A stretch of DNA of 64,000 bases from Methanolinea sp. (GTDB taxonomy: Archaea > Halobacteriota > Methanomicrobia > Methanomicrobiales > Methanospirillaceae). Position numbers and translations under genes: made by a program. Below are positions 50,056 to 59,018 of the stretch, in pieces (position 1 is the first letter of the stretch; the number at the start of each line of letters is the position of its first letter). The notes under the pieces are model-generated. The model made no database searches. It was given only the letters and a program-made list of their open reading frames with translations, and was not told the DNA's origin. The stretch is from contig JASFYI010000001.1 of NCBI GenBank assembly GCA_030055515.1, positions 558,001 through 622,000 of the forward strand. The letters run 5' to 3'.

Positions 50056-50511
50056 TCAGGCAGGACTGTCGAAATACCCTATGCCGTTGGGGATCTCCCT
50101 TGCCTGCTCGTATGTCCGCGTGACCTGGGGGGTCGTCACCCGTACCGACGGGATCACGATGTGGAACTTGTGGGCCGGGAACCAGTAGACCCCCCTCCCG
50201 TAATTGTACGAGACGTCCCTCATGACGAGCCTTGCCTCGTCGAGCCCTATGCGGACGAACTCCGCGTCCTCGTAGTTGAGTATCCGGAGGAGCCGGTTCC
50301 GGAGGTCGTGTTTGCCAAGGAGGAGGACTATCAGCCTCGTTGGTTCGTCGAGGGTGTAGCGGACATCGATGGTGGCCTGGCCCTTGTCGAGGGTGATCTC
50401 CACGTCCCGGACGGTGATGTACCCGTATTTTTCCCCGCTCCCCGCGGCCGCGGGTACCGTGAGGAGGAGGAGGAGAACGCCCAAAGTTACGGTGACAGCC
50501 AACCCTCTCAT
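50056..50511 (-). CDS. Secreted hypothetical protein
   Basis: This 151-residue protein has a signal peptide (LAVTVTLGVLLLLLTVPAAAG) and one compact domain of about 120 residues (GYITVRDVEITLDKGQATIDVRY...YFDSPA, described only). No family recognised. ATG 50511 is chosen as it opens the signal peptide. It is convergent with the DUF373 gene, 52 bp apart. Confidence 0.72.
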   Translation of the reverse strand: MRGLAVTVTLGVLLLLLTVPAAAGSGEKYGYITVRDVEITLDKGQATIDVRYTLDEPTRLIVLLLGKHDLRNRLLRILNYEDAEFVRIGLDEARLVMRDVSYNYGRGVYWFPAHKFHIVIPSVRVTTPQVTRTYEQAREIPNGIGYFDSPA

Positions 50512-50736
50512 GGCCCTCGCCTGTACCTGGTGTTGCCCCGCGATACCATTTCCGACCGGCCCTGGGCTGGACGAGCCCCGGTTACCCGCCGTGGAGAGAA
50601 GCGGGTTCCACAGTGACAACTTCTCCCGCGCACCCGGACTCCCTCCCACGCTCCCCGCTCGCGACCGGCCATTTCGCACGAGGGAACCCCCCGCCGTCGC
50701 TCCTTCCCGTAACCACGCCCGCGGCAGGGGGTGCGC

Positions 50737-51012
50737 TCACTTGTTCGCAGCGAGGACGATCTCGATGCTGGAGACGTTCGTCTTCCCGCTGTCGGTGTCG
50801 ATCACTTCGGTGGAGGTCGTGATCTGTTTCTTGGCCACGCCCTCGAGGAACCTGTTCAGCGCGATCTCCGCGGTGTCCACGGCCCTCGATATGGCTTTCC
50901 CACGGGCTTTTATTGAGACTTCCTGCGCTCCGTTATTGAACTGAGTCACCACGGCCAGAACGTAGTTCATGACCGGCTTGTTCCCCACGAACACTGTGTT
51001 GTCCTTCGTCAT
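50737..51012 (-). CDS. albA: DNA/RNA-binding protein Alba
   Basis: This 91-residue chromatin protein belongs to the Alba family, beginning [18 protein letters not shown], with the nucleic-acid-binding region [16 protein letters not shown] and the hairpin [15 protein letters not shown]. It coats DNA and RNA. ATG 51012 is clear. It is the last gene of the lysine operon, 20 bp after asd. Confidence 0.95.
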   Translation of the reverse strand: MTKDNTVFVGNKPVMNYVLAVVTQFNNGAQEVSIKARGKAISRAVDTAEIALNRFLEGVAKKQITTSTEVIDTDSGKTNVSSIEIVLAANK

Positions 51013-51032
51013 CCAATCCACCCGATTCAGGT

Positions 51033-52049
51033 TCAGAGGTATTTCTCCTTGCAGATCAGTTCCGCATTGAGAACTGATGCTCCCGCTGCTCCACGGATAG
51101 TGTTGTGGCCCAACGCCACGTACCGGATACCCTCCCTGACCCTCCCGACGGTCACGGTCATCCCGTTCCCGCGGTTCCGGTCGAGCCTCGGCTGGGGTCG
51201 GTCCTGCTCGCCGAGGAGCAGGACGGGTTTTTCCGGCAACATGGGGAGTCCACTCACCGGTGGCGAAAACTCCATGAACGCCTTCTTGACCCTTTCGGGA
51301 GTCTCCCCGATGTCGACCCACACTGCCATCGTGTGCCCGTCCAGCACGGGTACCCTGTGGCAGCTCGCGCTGACCCTGAAGGGTGCGGGCCGCACCGACG
51401 TGCCGTCCAGTGACCCCATAATCTTGAGAGACTCTGTCTCCATCTTCTGCTCTTCGGCGCCGATGAACGGGATCACGTTGTCGTATATCCCCATCGCGGG
51501 GACACCCTGGAACCCCGCACCCGATATCGCCTGCATCGTGGCCACCCTCACGTCGGTCCACCCGAACTTGCGGAGCGGCGCGAGGGAGAGGCACATGATG
51601 ATCGTCGAGCAGTTGGGATTCGTCACGATGAACCCATCGCGCCCTGCATCCCTCTGGGCATCTATCAGCGCGAGGTGGTCGGGGTTCACCTCGGGGATGA
51701 CCAGGGGGACGAGGGGGTCCATCCTGTGGGAACTCGCGTTGCTGCACACCGCGAGACCGGCCTGCGCGCAGGCTGTCTCGACCGGCCCGGCGACCTCCGC
51801 GGGGAGCGCGGAGAAGACGAGATCCACGTCGGAGAGGTTCTTCACGTCTGTCGGGCGGACGGGTATGTCGGCGATCTCCTCGGGAAACGGGACGTCGAGC
51901 CGCCAGTTCACGACGTCGCCGTACCGTTTCCCCGCACTCCTCTCAGATGCTGTCAGCGCTGCAATCTCGAACCAGGGATGCCGTGCCAGGAGCTGGACGA
52001 ACCTCTGGCCGACCGCTCCTGTCGCACCGAGCACTCCAACGCGTATCAT
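51033..52049 (-). CDS. asd: Aspartate-semialdehyde dehydrogenase
   Basis: This 338-residue enzyme reduces aspartyl phosphate to the semialdehyde in lysine, threonine and methionine synthesis. It has the NADP motif [12 protein letters not shown] at the N-terminus and catalytic Cys in [11 protein letters not shown]. The C-terminal [17 protein letters not shown] matches the archaeal type. It is downstream of dapA-dapB and the ferredoxin, as part of one operon. Confidence 0.95.
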   Translation of the reverse strand: MIRVGVLGATGAVGQRFVQLLARHPWFEIAALTASERSAGKRYGDVVNWRLDVPFPEEIADIPVRPTDVKNLSDVDLVFSALPAEVAGPVETACAQAGLAVCSNASSHRMDPLVPLVIPEVNPDHLALIDAQRDAGRDGFIVTNPNCSTIIMCLSLAPLRKFGWTDVRVATMQAISGAGFQGVPAMGIYDNVIPFIGAEEQKMETESLKIMGSLDGTSVRPAPFRVSASCHRVPVLDGHTMAVWVDIGETPERVKKAFMEFSPPVSGLPMLPEKPVLLLGEQDRPQPRLDRNRGNGMTVTVGRVREGIRYVALGHNTIRGAAGASVLNAELICKEKYL

Positions 52050-52095
52050 GGTGAAAAGTAGCTAGAGCATTGGAGTAATTAAAGAGTGTGTTTCA

Positions 52096-52269
52096 TTACT
52101 CGAGGTGGATCGCTTCCGACGGGCAGACGTCCACGCAGGACCCGCAATCGACGCAGAGATCCTTGTCGACGTGGGCCTTCCCCTCGTTCATGCTGATGGC
52201 AGCAGCGGGACACTCGTCGACGCACGTCTCGCAACCGGTGCATTTTTCCTTGTCAACAACAGCTGTCAT
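52096..52269 (-). CDS. Small 2x[4Fe-4S] ferredoxin
   Basis: This 57-residue ferredoxin has two motifs, CTGCETCVDECP and CVDCGSCVDVCP, typical of clostridial-type 8Fe-8S electron carriers. ATG 52269 and TAA at 52096 are clear. It sits between dapB and asd in the same direction, which may be chance or reflect coexpression. Its redox partner is unknown. Confidence 0.93.
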   Translation of the reverse strand: MTAVVDKEKCTGCETCVDECPAAAISMNEGKAHVDKDLCVDCGSCVDVCPSEAIHLE

Positions 52270-52335
52270 GCTTGCACTTTCCTCCCTGAAATCTCGGTAT
52301 CGTGAAAAATATAGGTTTCTATTTGGTCATTTTGG

Positions 52336-53103
52336 CTAAATTGCGCCGAGGGCGAGCACGTCGTTCATCCCGTAGATACCGGGTTTTTTTCCGACCACCC
52401 ATCGTGCTGCCTTGAGGGCTCCCTGCGCGAAAACTGACCTGTCGTATGCCCTGTGCGAGAGCTGGATCGACTCGAAGTTGCCGGCGAAGAGGACGGCGTG
52501 GTCCCCGACGATGTCGCCTCCCCTTATCACGTGGACTCCAATCTCGTTGCCCCTCTCGCACGCTCCCTCGCGCCCGTAGACGAGAGGGCGTTTCCCCACC
52601 TCCTCTTCGAGGACCTGCACGATGGTCTTCGCGGTACCGCTGGGAGCATCTTTCTTGTACCGGTGGTGCGCTTCGATCACCTCGATGTCGTACTCGGGGA
52701 GGAGCCGCGCGGCAACCCTCACCAGCTGCCAGAAGATATTCACGCCGATGGCAAAGTTGCTCGATATCACGGCCGGAACGCGCCCCTCTATCGCCCTTGC
52801 CATCGCGGACCTCTGCTCGGGGGTAAAACCCGTCGTCCCCACGACGAGGGCCACGCCGTGCGCCGCTGCCGTCTCGACGTTCTTTACCGCCGCGGACGCG
52901 ACGGTGAAATCGATCACGACGTCGGGGCGCTCCTCCTCGAGGAGGCGGGCCATCTCCCCGGGGGGAACGACGCGCGCCCCGAAGACCTCCCCGGGTTTCA
53001 GGTCGACGCCGCCGGCGAGGGTGAGGTCGGGTGCCGCGTCCACGAGCCGCGCGACCGTCGATCCCATCCTCCCGAGGGCGCCGCAGATGACGACTTTAGT
53101 CAT
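52336..53103 (-). CDS. dapB: 4-hydroxy-tetrahydrodipicolinate reductase
   Basis: This 255-residue NAD(P)H-dependent reductase catalyses the second diaminopimelate-pathway step. It has VVICGALGRMGSTVA at the N-terminus and the EAHHRYKKDAPSGTA catalytic motif. It overlaps dapA by eight bases. Confidence 0.95.
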   Translation of the reverse strand: MTKVVICGALGRMGSTVARLVDAAPDLTLAGGVDLKPGEVFGARVVPPGEMARLLEEERPDVVIDFTVASAAVKNVETAAAHGVALVVGTTGFTPEQRSAMARAIEGRVPAVISSNFAIGVNIFWQLVRVAARLLPEYDIEVIEAHHRYKKDAPSGTAKTIVQVLEEEVGKRPLVYGREGACERGNEIGVHVIRGGDIVGDHAVLFAGNFESIQLSHRAYDRSVFAQGALKAARWVVGKKPGIYGMNDVLALGAI

Positions 53104-53971
53104 ATTTCGCGAGGACCTCCGCGAGCTTCTTCGTCTTTTCCGGGTCGAGCTCGTCGAGGGGGAGGCGCGGGGGCCCGCCCGCCATCCCGCGCAGCTCCAT
53201 CGCTTTCTTCACGGGGATCGGGTTCGTGTCGATGAACATCGCCCGGAACAGGGGGGAGAGGGCATAGTGCAGGTCGAGGGCCTCCTCCATGTCTCCCTCG
53301 CAGAACGCGTCGAACATCGCGACCATGCGGGCGGGTTCCACGTTTGCGGCCACGGAGATGACTCCCGCCCCCCCGAGTGCGAGGATGGGGAGCGTGATGT
53401 TGTCGTCGCCCGAGATGACGACGAAATCCTCGTCCAGTGTCTCCTCGATTATCCTCGAGATCTGCCCTATGTCCCCGCTCGCCTCCTTTATCCCGACGAT
53501 GTTGGGGTGCCGCGCGAGCTCCGCGACGAGGTCGGGCGGGAGGTTCTGCCCCGTCCTCCCGGGAACGTTGTACATGATGATGGGGATATCGAGGTCGGCG
53601 AGGGCCGTGTAGTGCTTGACGAGACCCGACCTGTTCGGCTTGTTGTAGTAGGGACTGATGACGAGCGCGGCGTCTGCACCCATGTCCTTTGCGGCCCTCG
53701 TGAGCCTGATCGCCTCGGCGGTGTTGTTGGACCCCGTCCCGGCGATGACCGGGACCTTCCCCCCTGCAACCTCTATGGCAACCTCGATCACCCTCTCGTG
53801 CTCCTCGAACGTCAGGGTGGCCGACTCCCCTGTGGAACCGCAGGGCACGATCCCGTGGACGCCATTCTCGAGGAGGAACTCGATGTTTGACCGGAGTCCC
53901 TCGAAATCGACATCAAGGGTTGAATTTCGCAGAAAAGGGGTGACGATTGCCGGAATGACTCCCTCGAACAT
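53096..53971 (-). CDS. dapA: 4-hydroxy-tetrahydrodipicolinate synthase
   Basis: This 291-residue TIM-barrel aldolase condenses pyruvate and aspartate semialdehyde. It has the CGSTGES substrate motif, the YNVPGRTG loop and Schiff-base Lys in VGIKEASGD. It is coupled to dapB by an eight-base overlap and follows rps17e by 13 bp. Confidence 0.96.
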   Translation of the reverse strand: MFEGVIPAIVTPFLRNSTLDVDFEGLRSNIEFLLENGVHGIVPCGSTGESATLTFEEHERVIEVAIEVAGGKVPVIAGTGSNNTAEAIRLTRAAKDMGADAALVISPYYNKPNRSGLVKHYTALADLDIPIIMYNVPGRTGQNLPPDLVAELARHPNIVGIKEASGDIGQISRIIEETLDEDFVVISGDDNITLPILALGGAGVISVAANVEPARMVAMFDAFCEGDMEEALDLHYALSPLFRAMFIDTNPIPVKKAMELRGMAGGPPRLPLDELDPEKTKKLAEVLAKYD

Positions 53972-53984
53972 ACGAGAGAGGTAT

Positions 53985-54173
53985 TCACCGTCTCTGTGTA
54001 TTTATCTTTCTGGTGATGTAGCCGGCGACCCGGTTTCTCACCCTTTTGCTCTCGATATTTGTCACTTCTGCAACGATGTGCTTGTTCTCGTCGAAATTAT
54101 TCGTGAACCGGTTGCCGTGGTATGTCAGGAGTTCCGTCCCGATGGCCTTGATGTACGTGGGCTTGATCCCCAT
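53985..54173 (-). CDS. rps17e: Ribosomal protein S17e
   Basis: This 62-residue archaeal/eukaryotic ribosomal protein starts GIKPTYIKAIGTELL and has the family core VTNIESKRVRNRVAGYITRK. ATG 54173 is preferred; GTG 54179 adds two residues. It is co-directional with dapA and thiN, an unusual but recurrent archaeal arrangement. Confidence 0.95.
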   Translation of the reverse strand: MGIKPTYIKAIGTELLTYHGNRFTNNFDENKHIVAEVTNIESKRVRNRVAGYITRKINTQRR

Positions 54174-54189
54174 GGGCACATTCCCTCTG

Positions 54190-54735
54190 TCAGTCTTTAT
54201 TCATACGCGCGGAAAGTTTAAGAATGTTGTTTACGACGACGTCGGGATCTTCCCCGAGGATCCTCACCATCGGTTCCTTCCCGACTGCACCCCTGTCGTA
54301 GATCACGTCCGGAACCCCGTCCCTGCAGCACGACGCGACCCCCCAGTCCATCGTTTGTACCCCCGGGGGCTCCGCGGCGCGGTCGAAGCTGCAGACAGAG
54401 AGGAGCATCTCCTCGCACACCTCCACGATCCTCTCCGAGTACCTGACGTTCGCGGCGCACCTCACGTCCGGATCGAATCTCATTGCCGTAAGGACGATCC
54501 TCGCGACGTGGTCGCTCGCACCGAACGCGACCGGGCCGACGGCGTGGGGCCGTCCCCGCACCCTGACGATCCGCCCCTCGACTGCGGCAACGTCCCCCGG
54601 CGTCCTCGCGCGGGGGATCGCGTACGCGATGTTCGTCCCGACTTCCGGGATGAGCGAGGGGTCCATCCCCGCAACGAGCCTGCGCACGGCTTCCCCGAGG
54701 ACGCGCAGGACCTCTTCCCTCTCGGATCCTGTCAC
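54190..54735 (-). CDS. ThiN-type thiamine-phosphate synthase family protein
   Basis: This 181-residue protein has the ThiN domain, which in archaea makes thiamine phosphate or acts as a sensor when joined to a DNA-binding domain (ThiR). Visible features are LIPEVGTNIAYAIPRA, VGPVAFGASDHVARIV and the C-terminal YDRGAVGKEPMVRILG. No HTH is seen at the N-terminus, so an enzymatic role is more likely than a regulator. It is 16 bp upstream of rps17e. Confidence 0.85.
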   Translation of the reverse strand: MTGSEREEVLRVLGEAVRRLVAGMDPSLIPEVGTNIAYAIPRARTPGDVAAVEGRIVRVRGRPHAVGPVAFGASDHVARIVLTAMRFDPDVRCAANVRYSERIVEVCEEMLLSVCSFDRAAEPPGVQTMDWGVASCCRDGVPDVIYDRGAVGKEPMVRILGEDPDVVVNNILKLSARMNKD

Positions 54736-54877
54736 CGGGCTATTCCCCCCTGGGTATTCCGGGCGGAAATGTCATTAGCCTGCCGGTGGCCGGTAGGGGG
54801 GATGCCGGCGGCAACCGGTCGCACGGGGATGCCCGCAAGGGACAGTGATAAGAACGCGTGGTGACAATACGTACGGC

Positions 54878-55054
54878 ATGGATGCCCGGCTGCTCGATGC
54901 CACTGTCGCACTACTCTGTTTCGCCGTCCTCGTCGCGCTCGTGATCCTCCTCCCCGCAGTGCTCGCCCACGGGACCGCGTACCTGCTTGCCCTCGTCGTA
55001 TTCGTCCTCGCGATGAGCGGTGCGGGTATTCTCGTCAACAGGGCCATCGCCTGA
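54878..55054 (+). CDS. Small two-span membrane protein (antisense to priL 3' end)
   Basis: This 58-residue hydrophobic protein has two membrane helices (DATVALLCFAVLVALVILLPAVLA and LLALVVFVLAMSGAGILV, described only). Its 3' part overlaps the end of priL on the opposite strand for 144 bp (54911-55054). The hydrophobic frame is antisense to a charged one, so only one of them may be real; its own two-helix shape and upstream space favour this gene. Confidence 0.5.
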   Translation: MDARLLDATVALLCFAVLVALVILLPAVLAHGTAYLLALVVFVLAMSGAGILVNRAIA

Positions 55055-56089
55055 TGTGTCGCGCTCTCCTCCCTTCCTCCCCTTCTTCTTCCTCCTGTAG
55101 TACGTGAGGGGGTGCGATACCTTCTCGCAGAGGGTGTCGGGCCTCGCGCAGAGACCGAGCGTGCGCATCGCGGGGCAGGCAGGTGCCGTGTACTCCGTCC
55201 CCTTCCCCCCGCGCCCCGAGATGTGCTCCACCTGGTATTGCGTCTTCCCGATGTCGAAGTCGGGGGCCCTGCTGTAGAGCTGGATGATCTCGGACGTTCC
55301 CATCCCGATGTTGTGGAGGAACGCGGTGAGCGCGAACCTTCCCGCGTGGGTGATGTTGGTGCCGGCCGAGAGCGCAGAGAGGAGCGCCTGCATGCAGGGG
55401 GGGAATGCAGATTCCTCGACTTGCCCGAAATCCGTGAGGATCCTCTTCTGGAACTCGGCCCGGACCTGCGAGATGTAGGGCTCGACGAGCGTGCAGACGG
55501 ATTCGGGGACCTCGAGGGGGAGGGAGGAGAGGAGGATCTTCCGGATGTGCTCCCTGAAGAGCTCCTCCGATTCGGCCGGCTCGACCGTGACTTTCCCCCC
55601 GTAGACCTCCCTGTTGACGAGCCTCCACCGCTCCTCCTGCAATCCCGCGGTGAGGCCGATGTACCTCGGAACGGGGAGGAAAGGCCCGTCGAGCGGGTAG
55701 CCCATCTTCTCCGCGAGGAACTTCCTCTTCCCTTCGTCTTCTGCCTGGAGGAACGCGTGGGCCCTCTGCGCCTCGTAACGGGCGAGGCGTTCCATGAGCG
55801 CCTTCTCCCGCGCGCACGAGACGAGTATTCTCGCCAGCAAAAAGGAAGTGACCTCGCGCTGCACCCCGAGCCTGTCCGAGGGGAGGTCAGGTTTCTCGAG
55901 CGAAGGCGGCACGGGGCCTGTCGCGGCAAGGGCACGTCGCACCCTCTCCACCGCGTGGGAGAGGACGAGCTTCCCGTAATTCCCCTGGATGAATTCCCCG
56001 AGGGATCCGGACTGTGGGAGGATGAATTGGTGCGATTCCTTCAAAAATGGGTATTTCGCGAAGTCTCTCGTCTCGAGGGAGACCCGCAT
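54911..56089 (-). CDS. priL: DNA primase large subunit PriL
   Basis: This protein of up to 392 residues is the regulatory primase subunit with an iron-sulfur domain. Family cysteines are in FPPCMQALL and PACPAMRTLGLCARPDTLCEK. The last about 55 residues are very charged and unlike the family, and overlap the 58-residue membrane protein gene. It starts one base into the PCNA stop (TGATG), so it is coupled to pcn. Confidence 0.93.
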   Translation of the reverse strand: MRVSLETRDFAKYPFLKESHQFILPQSGSLGEFIQGNYGKLVLSHAVERVRRALAATGPVPPSLEKPDLPSDRLGVQREVTSFLLARILVSCAREKALMERLARYEAQRAHAFLQAEDEGKRKFLAEKMGYPLDGPFLPVPRYIGLTAGLQEERWRLVNREVYGGKVTVEPAESEELFREHIRKILLSSLPLEVPESVCTLVEPYISQVRAEFQKRILTDFGQVEESAFPPCMQALLSALSAGTNITHAGRFALTAFLHNIGMGTSEIIQLYSRAPDFDIGKTQYQVEHISGRGGKGTEYTAPACPAMRTLGLCARPDTLCEKVSHPLTYYRRKKKGRKGGERDTSGDGPVDENTRTAHREDEYDEGKQVRGPVGEHCGEEDHERDEDGETE

Positions 56090-56832
56090 CAGTCGGCCTC
56101 GATACGGGGTGCGAGCAGGTATTCCACGTACCCTTTCCCGCCGGCAATGTAGAACGCGAATTTCACCGGGTGGTCGATCCCGAGGGAGATCTCCACCTCC
56201 TCGGCCCTGCCCATGACCTTCCCCATGTCCTTTAAGTAGTCGAGGGAGAAGAGCGAGCGCGCCTCCACGTTGTTCAGGAACGTGACCTCGTTCTTCCCGT
56301 ACTCTTTCCTGATGTGGTCGGTGTCCCCCTCCGCGGCCATGTAGAATACCTGTTGGACCGGGTCGATACCGAGGGCAATCTTGTCGGACACGACGGCTGC
56401 GGCTTTTATGGAGTTGTACAGGTCTGCTCCCGGGATGACGACCTTCCCGGGGAGGTCGATGTTGGGGGGGTTGGGATCCTTGCGGATGGTGTTTGGGTCA
56501 AGCAGGGTGATGGAGTAGCGGTAGCCCTCGAAGCTGACGCGGAGTTTCTGCCCGTTGTCAGGCAGCTCGAGGCTTATCGGTTCGTTTTTTCCCATCATTC
56601 CGAAGATATTTTTCAGCTTCGCGATGTCGAGGCCGAGCTCGTTCTTCGTTGCCTCGAAGACCGTGAAAGCCTCTTTCTTGAGGGAGAGGGAGACCATGGC
56701 CACGTTGGCAGTATCGACCGCCCGGGTCGATATCCCGTTCTCGTTAACGTGGAGCCGGCACTCCGTGACGAGGGCTGAGATGGCGTCGATGGACTCTTTG
56801 AGAATATCTGCATCAATCGTTGCTTTTAACAT
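56089..56832 (-). CDS. pcn: Proliferating cell nuclear antigen (sliding clamp)
   Basis: This 247-residue ring-forming processivity clamp starts MLKATIDADILKESIDAI and ends with YVEYLLAPRIEAD. The interdomain-connector region and the AGGKGYVEYLLAP end match archaeal PCNA. ATG 56832 is clear. It shares a divergent promoter region with rlmE and is co-transcribed with priL. Confidence 0.96.
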   Translation of the reverse strand: MLKATIDADILKESIDAISALVTECRLHVNENGISTRAVDTANVAMVSLSLKKEAFTVFEATKNELGLDIAKLKNIFGMMGKNEPISLELPDNGQKLRVSFEGYRYSITLLDPNTIRKDPNPPNIDLPGKVVIPGADLYNSIKAAAVVSDKIALGIDPVQQVFYMAAEGDTDHIRKEYGKNEVTFLNNVEARSLFSLDYLKDMGKVMGRAEEVEISLGIDHPVKFAFYIAGGKGYVEYLLAPRIEAD

Positions 56833-56929
56833 CGTGCACCCCGAATTATGTAGTATTATAACTATCCCATTAATATTTTAATAATATCTGAACTTGGTTT
56901 TCGCCGGAGGTAATCGGGGCAGGGGAATC

Positions 56930-57538
56930 ATGGGCTCCCAGTGGTCAAAGGATCCCAGTTACGTGCGGGCGGTCCGGGAAGGTTACCGGTCGAGGGCGGC
57001 ATACAAGCTCGTGGAGATCCAGGAGAGGTTCCACGTCATCCGCGAGACCGACAACGTCCTCGACCTCGGTGCTGCCCCGGGGAGCTGGCTCCAGGTCGCA
57101 AGGTCCCTCACGAGGGGCAAGGTCCTCGGGATAGACCTCTCCCCTATCGCACCGCTCGAGGGCGTGTCGACGCTTGTAGGGGATATCTCGGATCCCGCGA
57201 TGCGGACCGAGACGCTGTCCATCCTCGGCACGGTCAACATCGTCCTCTCCGATGCCTCTCCCAAGCTCTCCGGGAACAGGAGTTACGACCAGGCGAGGGC
57301 GATCGGCCTAGGGGAAGATGTCCTCTCCTTTGCCCGGGCCGTTCTCAAGCCCGGCGGGCACCTCGTGATGAAATCGTTCCAGGGAGAGGATTTCTCGTTC
57401 CTCCTGGACCGGGTGAAACAGCATTTCCTGTCGGTGAGAACCTTCCGGAGCAAGGCGTCGCGGAGGGGGAGCAGCGAGATCTACATCGTCGCGAGGAACT
57501 TCGTGGGGGGCAATGGTGAGGCTGAAGGACCCGTTTGA
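56930..57538 (+). CDS. rlmE: Ribosomal RNA 2'-O-methyltransferase RlmE (FtsJ)
   Basis: This 202-residue SAM enzyme of the FtsJ family methylates a uridine of 23S rRNA. It has RSRAAYKLVEIQERF, SAM-binding VLDLGAAPGSWLQVA and the K-D-K-E tetrad region (LSDASPKLSGN, VMKSFQGED). ATG 56930 is selected; an upstream TTG would add 12 residues. It overlaps moaA by 26 bp at its 3' end. Confidence 0.93.
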   Translation: MGSQWSKDPSYVRAVREGYRSRAAYKLVEIQERFHVIRETDNVLDLGAAPGSWLQVARSLTRGKVLGIDLSPIAPLEGVSTLVGDISDPAMRTETLSILGTVNIVLSDASPKLSGNRSYDQARAIGLGEDVLSFARAVLKPGGHLVMKSFQGEDFSFLLDRVKQHFLSVRTFRSKASRRGSSEIYIVARNFVGGNGEAEGPV

Positions 57539-58394
57539 CCGCCCCGTGAGCAACCTGAGGGTGAGCCTGACCTCGCGGTGCAATCTCTCCTGCATCTACT
57601 GCCACGCGGAAGGGGAGAACGACCCGGGCGACCCCCTCGCGACGGACGAGATCGGGGAGATCCTCCGTGTCGCGCGGAAACTGGGGATACAGCACGTGAA
57701 GTTCACGGGCGGGGAACCGTGCCTGCGCGAGGATCTCGCGGAGATCGTGAGCCTCGTCCCTGAGGGGATGGAGAGCTCCCTCACCACGAACGGGACCCTC
57801 TTTGCCGATATCGCCTTTGACCTCGCCGACGCGGGTCTCTCGCGGGTGAACATCAGCATCGACAGCCTCGACAGGGAGACTTACAGGACCATCACGGGGA
57901 GGGACTGCCTCCCCGACGTCCTCGCCGGGATAGAGGCCGCGGTCGACGCGGGACTCACGCCCGTCAAGCTCAACGTGGTCATGCTCTCCGGAATCAATGA
58001 CCACGAGGTCGACGATTTCCTCGCGTTCGTGAGGGGGAAGAGGTCCCTCGTCCTCCAGCTGATCGAACTCCTCGAGTTCAGGAACTGCACGTACCACCGC
58101 GATCTCCATGCCCTCGAGGAGAGGCTCGCGAGGAACGCGAGGGAGATACTCACGCGCAGGATGCACCACAGGAAGAAGTACTGCGTGGACGATGCCGAGG
58201 TCGAGATTGTGAGGCCCCTCCACAACACGGAGTTCTGCGCGTACTGCAACCGGCTCCGCGTCACGTCGGACGGGAAGCTCAAGCCGTGCCTCCTCCGTTC
58301 CGACAACCTCGTGGATATCAGGGGTGCGAAGGGCGAGAGGCTGGAGGAACTCTTCCGGGAAGCAGTCCGGCGGCGGGCCCCCTACTACAGGTGA
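57513..58394 (+). CDS. moaA: GTP 3',8-cyclase MoaA
   Basis: This 293-residue radical SAM enzyme catalyses the first molybdopterin step. The SAM cluster motif is TSRCNLSCIYCHAEG and the C-terminal cluster FCAYCNRLRVTSDGKLKPCL (given in part). The ATG at 57513 overlaps rlmE; GTG 57516 is an alternative. It supplies the cofactor for formate/formylmethanofuran dehydrogenases. Confidence 0.94.
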   Translation: MVRLKDPFDRPVSNLRVSLTSRCNLSCIYCHAEGENDPGDPLATDEIGEILRVARKLGIQHVKFTGGEPCLREDLAEIVSLVPEGMESSLTTNGTLFADIAFDLADAGLSRVNISIDSLDRETYRTITGRDCLPDVLAGIEAAVDAGLTPVKLNVVMLSGINDHEVDDFLAFVRGKRSLVLQLIELLEFRNCTYHRDLHALEERLARNAREILTRRMHHRKKYCVDDAEVEIVRPLHNTEFCAYCNRLRVTSDGKLKPCLLRSDNLVDIRGAKGERLEELFREAVRRRAPYYR

Positions 58395-58483
58395 GGCTTG
58401 GCGTTCCCCGCACGTATAACCATTTAATCCCGAAAAATTCCATTTGCGGAAGGTATTTACTGCGGGCCCTCCGATCTTCTCCC

Positions 58484-59011
58484 ATGCAGGCCGACGAAGA
58501 GTACGTGCGGGTCCTCGAGCACCTCTACGGCAAGTCACTCGTCCTCCACGACATGACCCTCTGGGATCCCGTCCTGCGGTTCTTCTTCCTCGACGCGATC
58601 GCCCACATCGACTACACGCTCGGCATCCTCTCCTACACGTACCAGTCGCCGAAGAACATCATGGCACAGGAGTACATGCGGTGGAGGATCGACGAGGAGA
58701 AGAAAGGGGACCGCCAGTACTTCCCGGCGTTCATGGAATGGCTCGCGGCGAACCATCCCGACAAGTACGGCAGGCTGCCGTCGCTCTGGCAGCGCATCTA
58801 CGATCCACGCGATCCAGCCTCCTACAGGAGTTTCCGGATCGTTCTCGACCCCGATTCCCCGCAGGCCATACGCCCCCACGTCTTCTTCAGGATGATAGAG
58901 GAGTTCTTCGACGGGGAATTCTTAAAGAGCCTCTACCGCGACGAGGGGTCCCTCGCGAGGCTTTTTTCCGAGTTCATGAGAACGCTCGGTGGAAAAACGG
59001 GCACGCAGTGA
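58484..59011 (+). CDS. Hypothetical helical protein, 175 residues
   Basis: This soluble, mostly helical protein has no recognised family. Aromatic-rich segments (DPVLRFFFLDAIAHIDYTLGIL, described only) and an acidic helix are visible. ATG 58484 is the first in-frame start after moaA. It precedes the M20 peptidase gene by seven bases, so the two may be coupled. Confidence 0.65.
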   Translation: MQADEEYVRVLEHLYGKSLVLHDMTLWDPVLRFFFLDAIAHIDYTLGILSYTYQSPKNIMAQEYMRWRIDEEKKGDRQYFPAFMEWLAANHPDKYGRLPSLWQRIYDPRDPASYRSFRIVLDPDSPQAIRPHVFFRMIEEFFDGEFLKSLYRDEGSLARLFSEFMRTLGGKTGTQ

Positions 59012-59018
59012 TGGGAGA

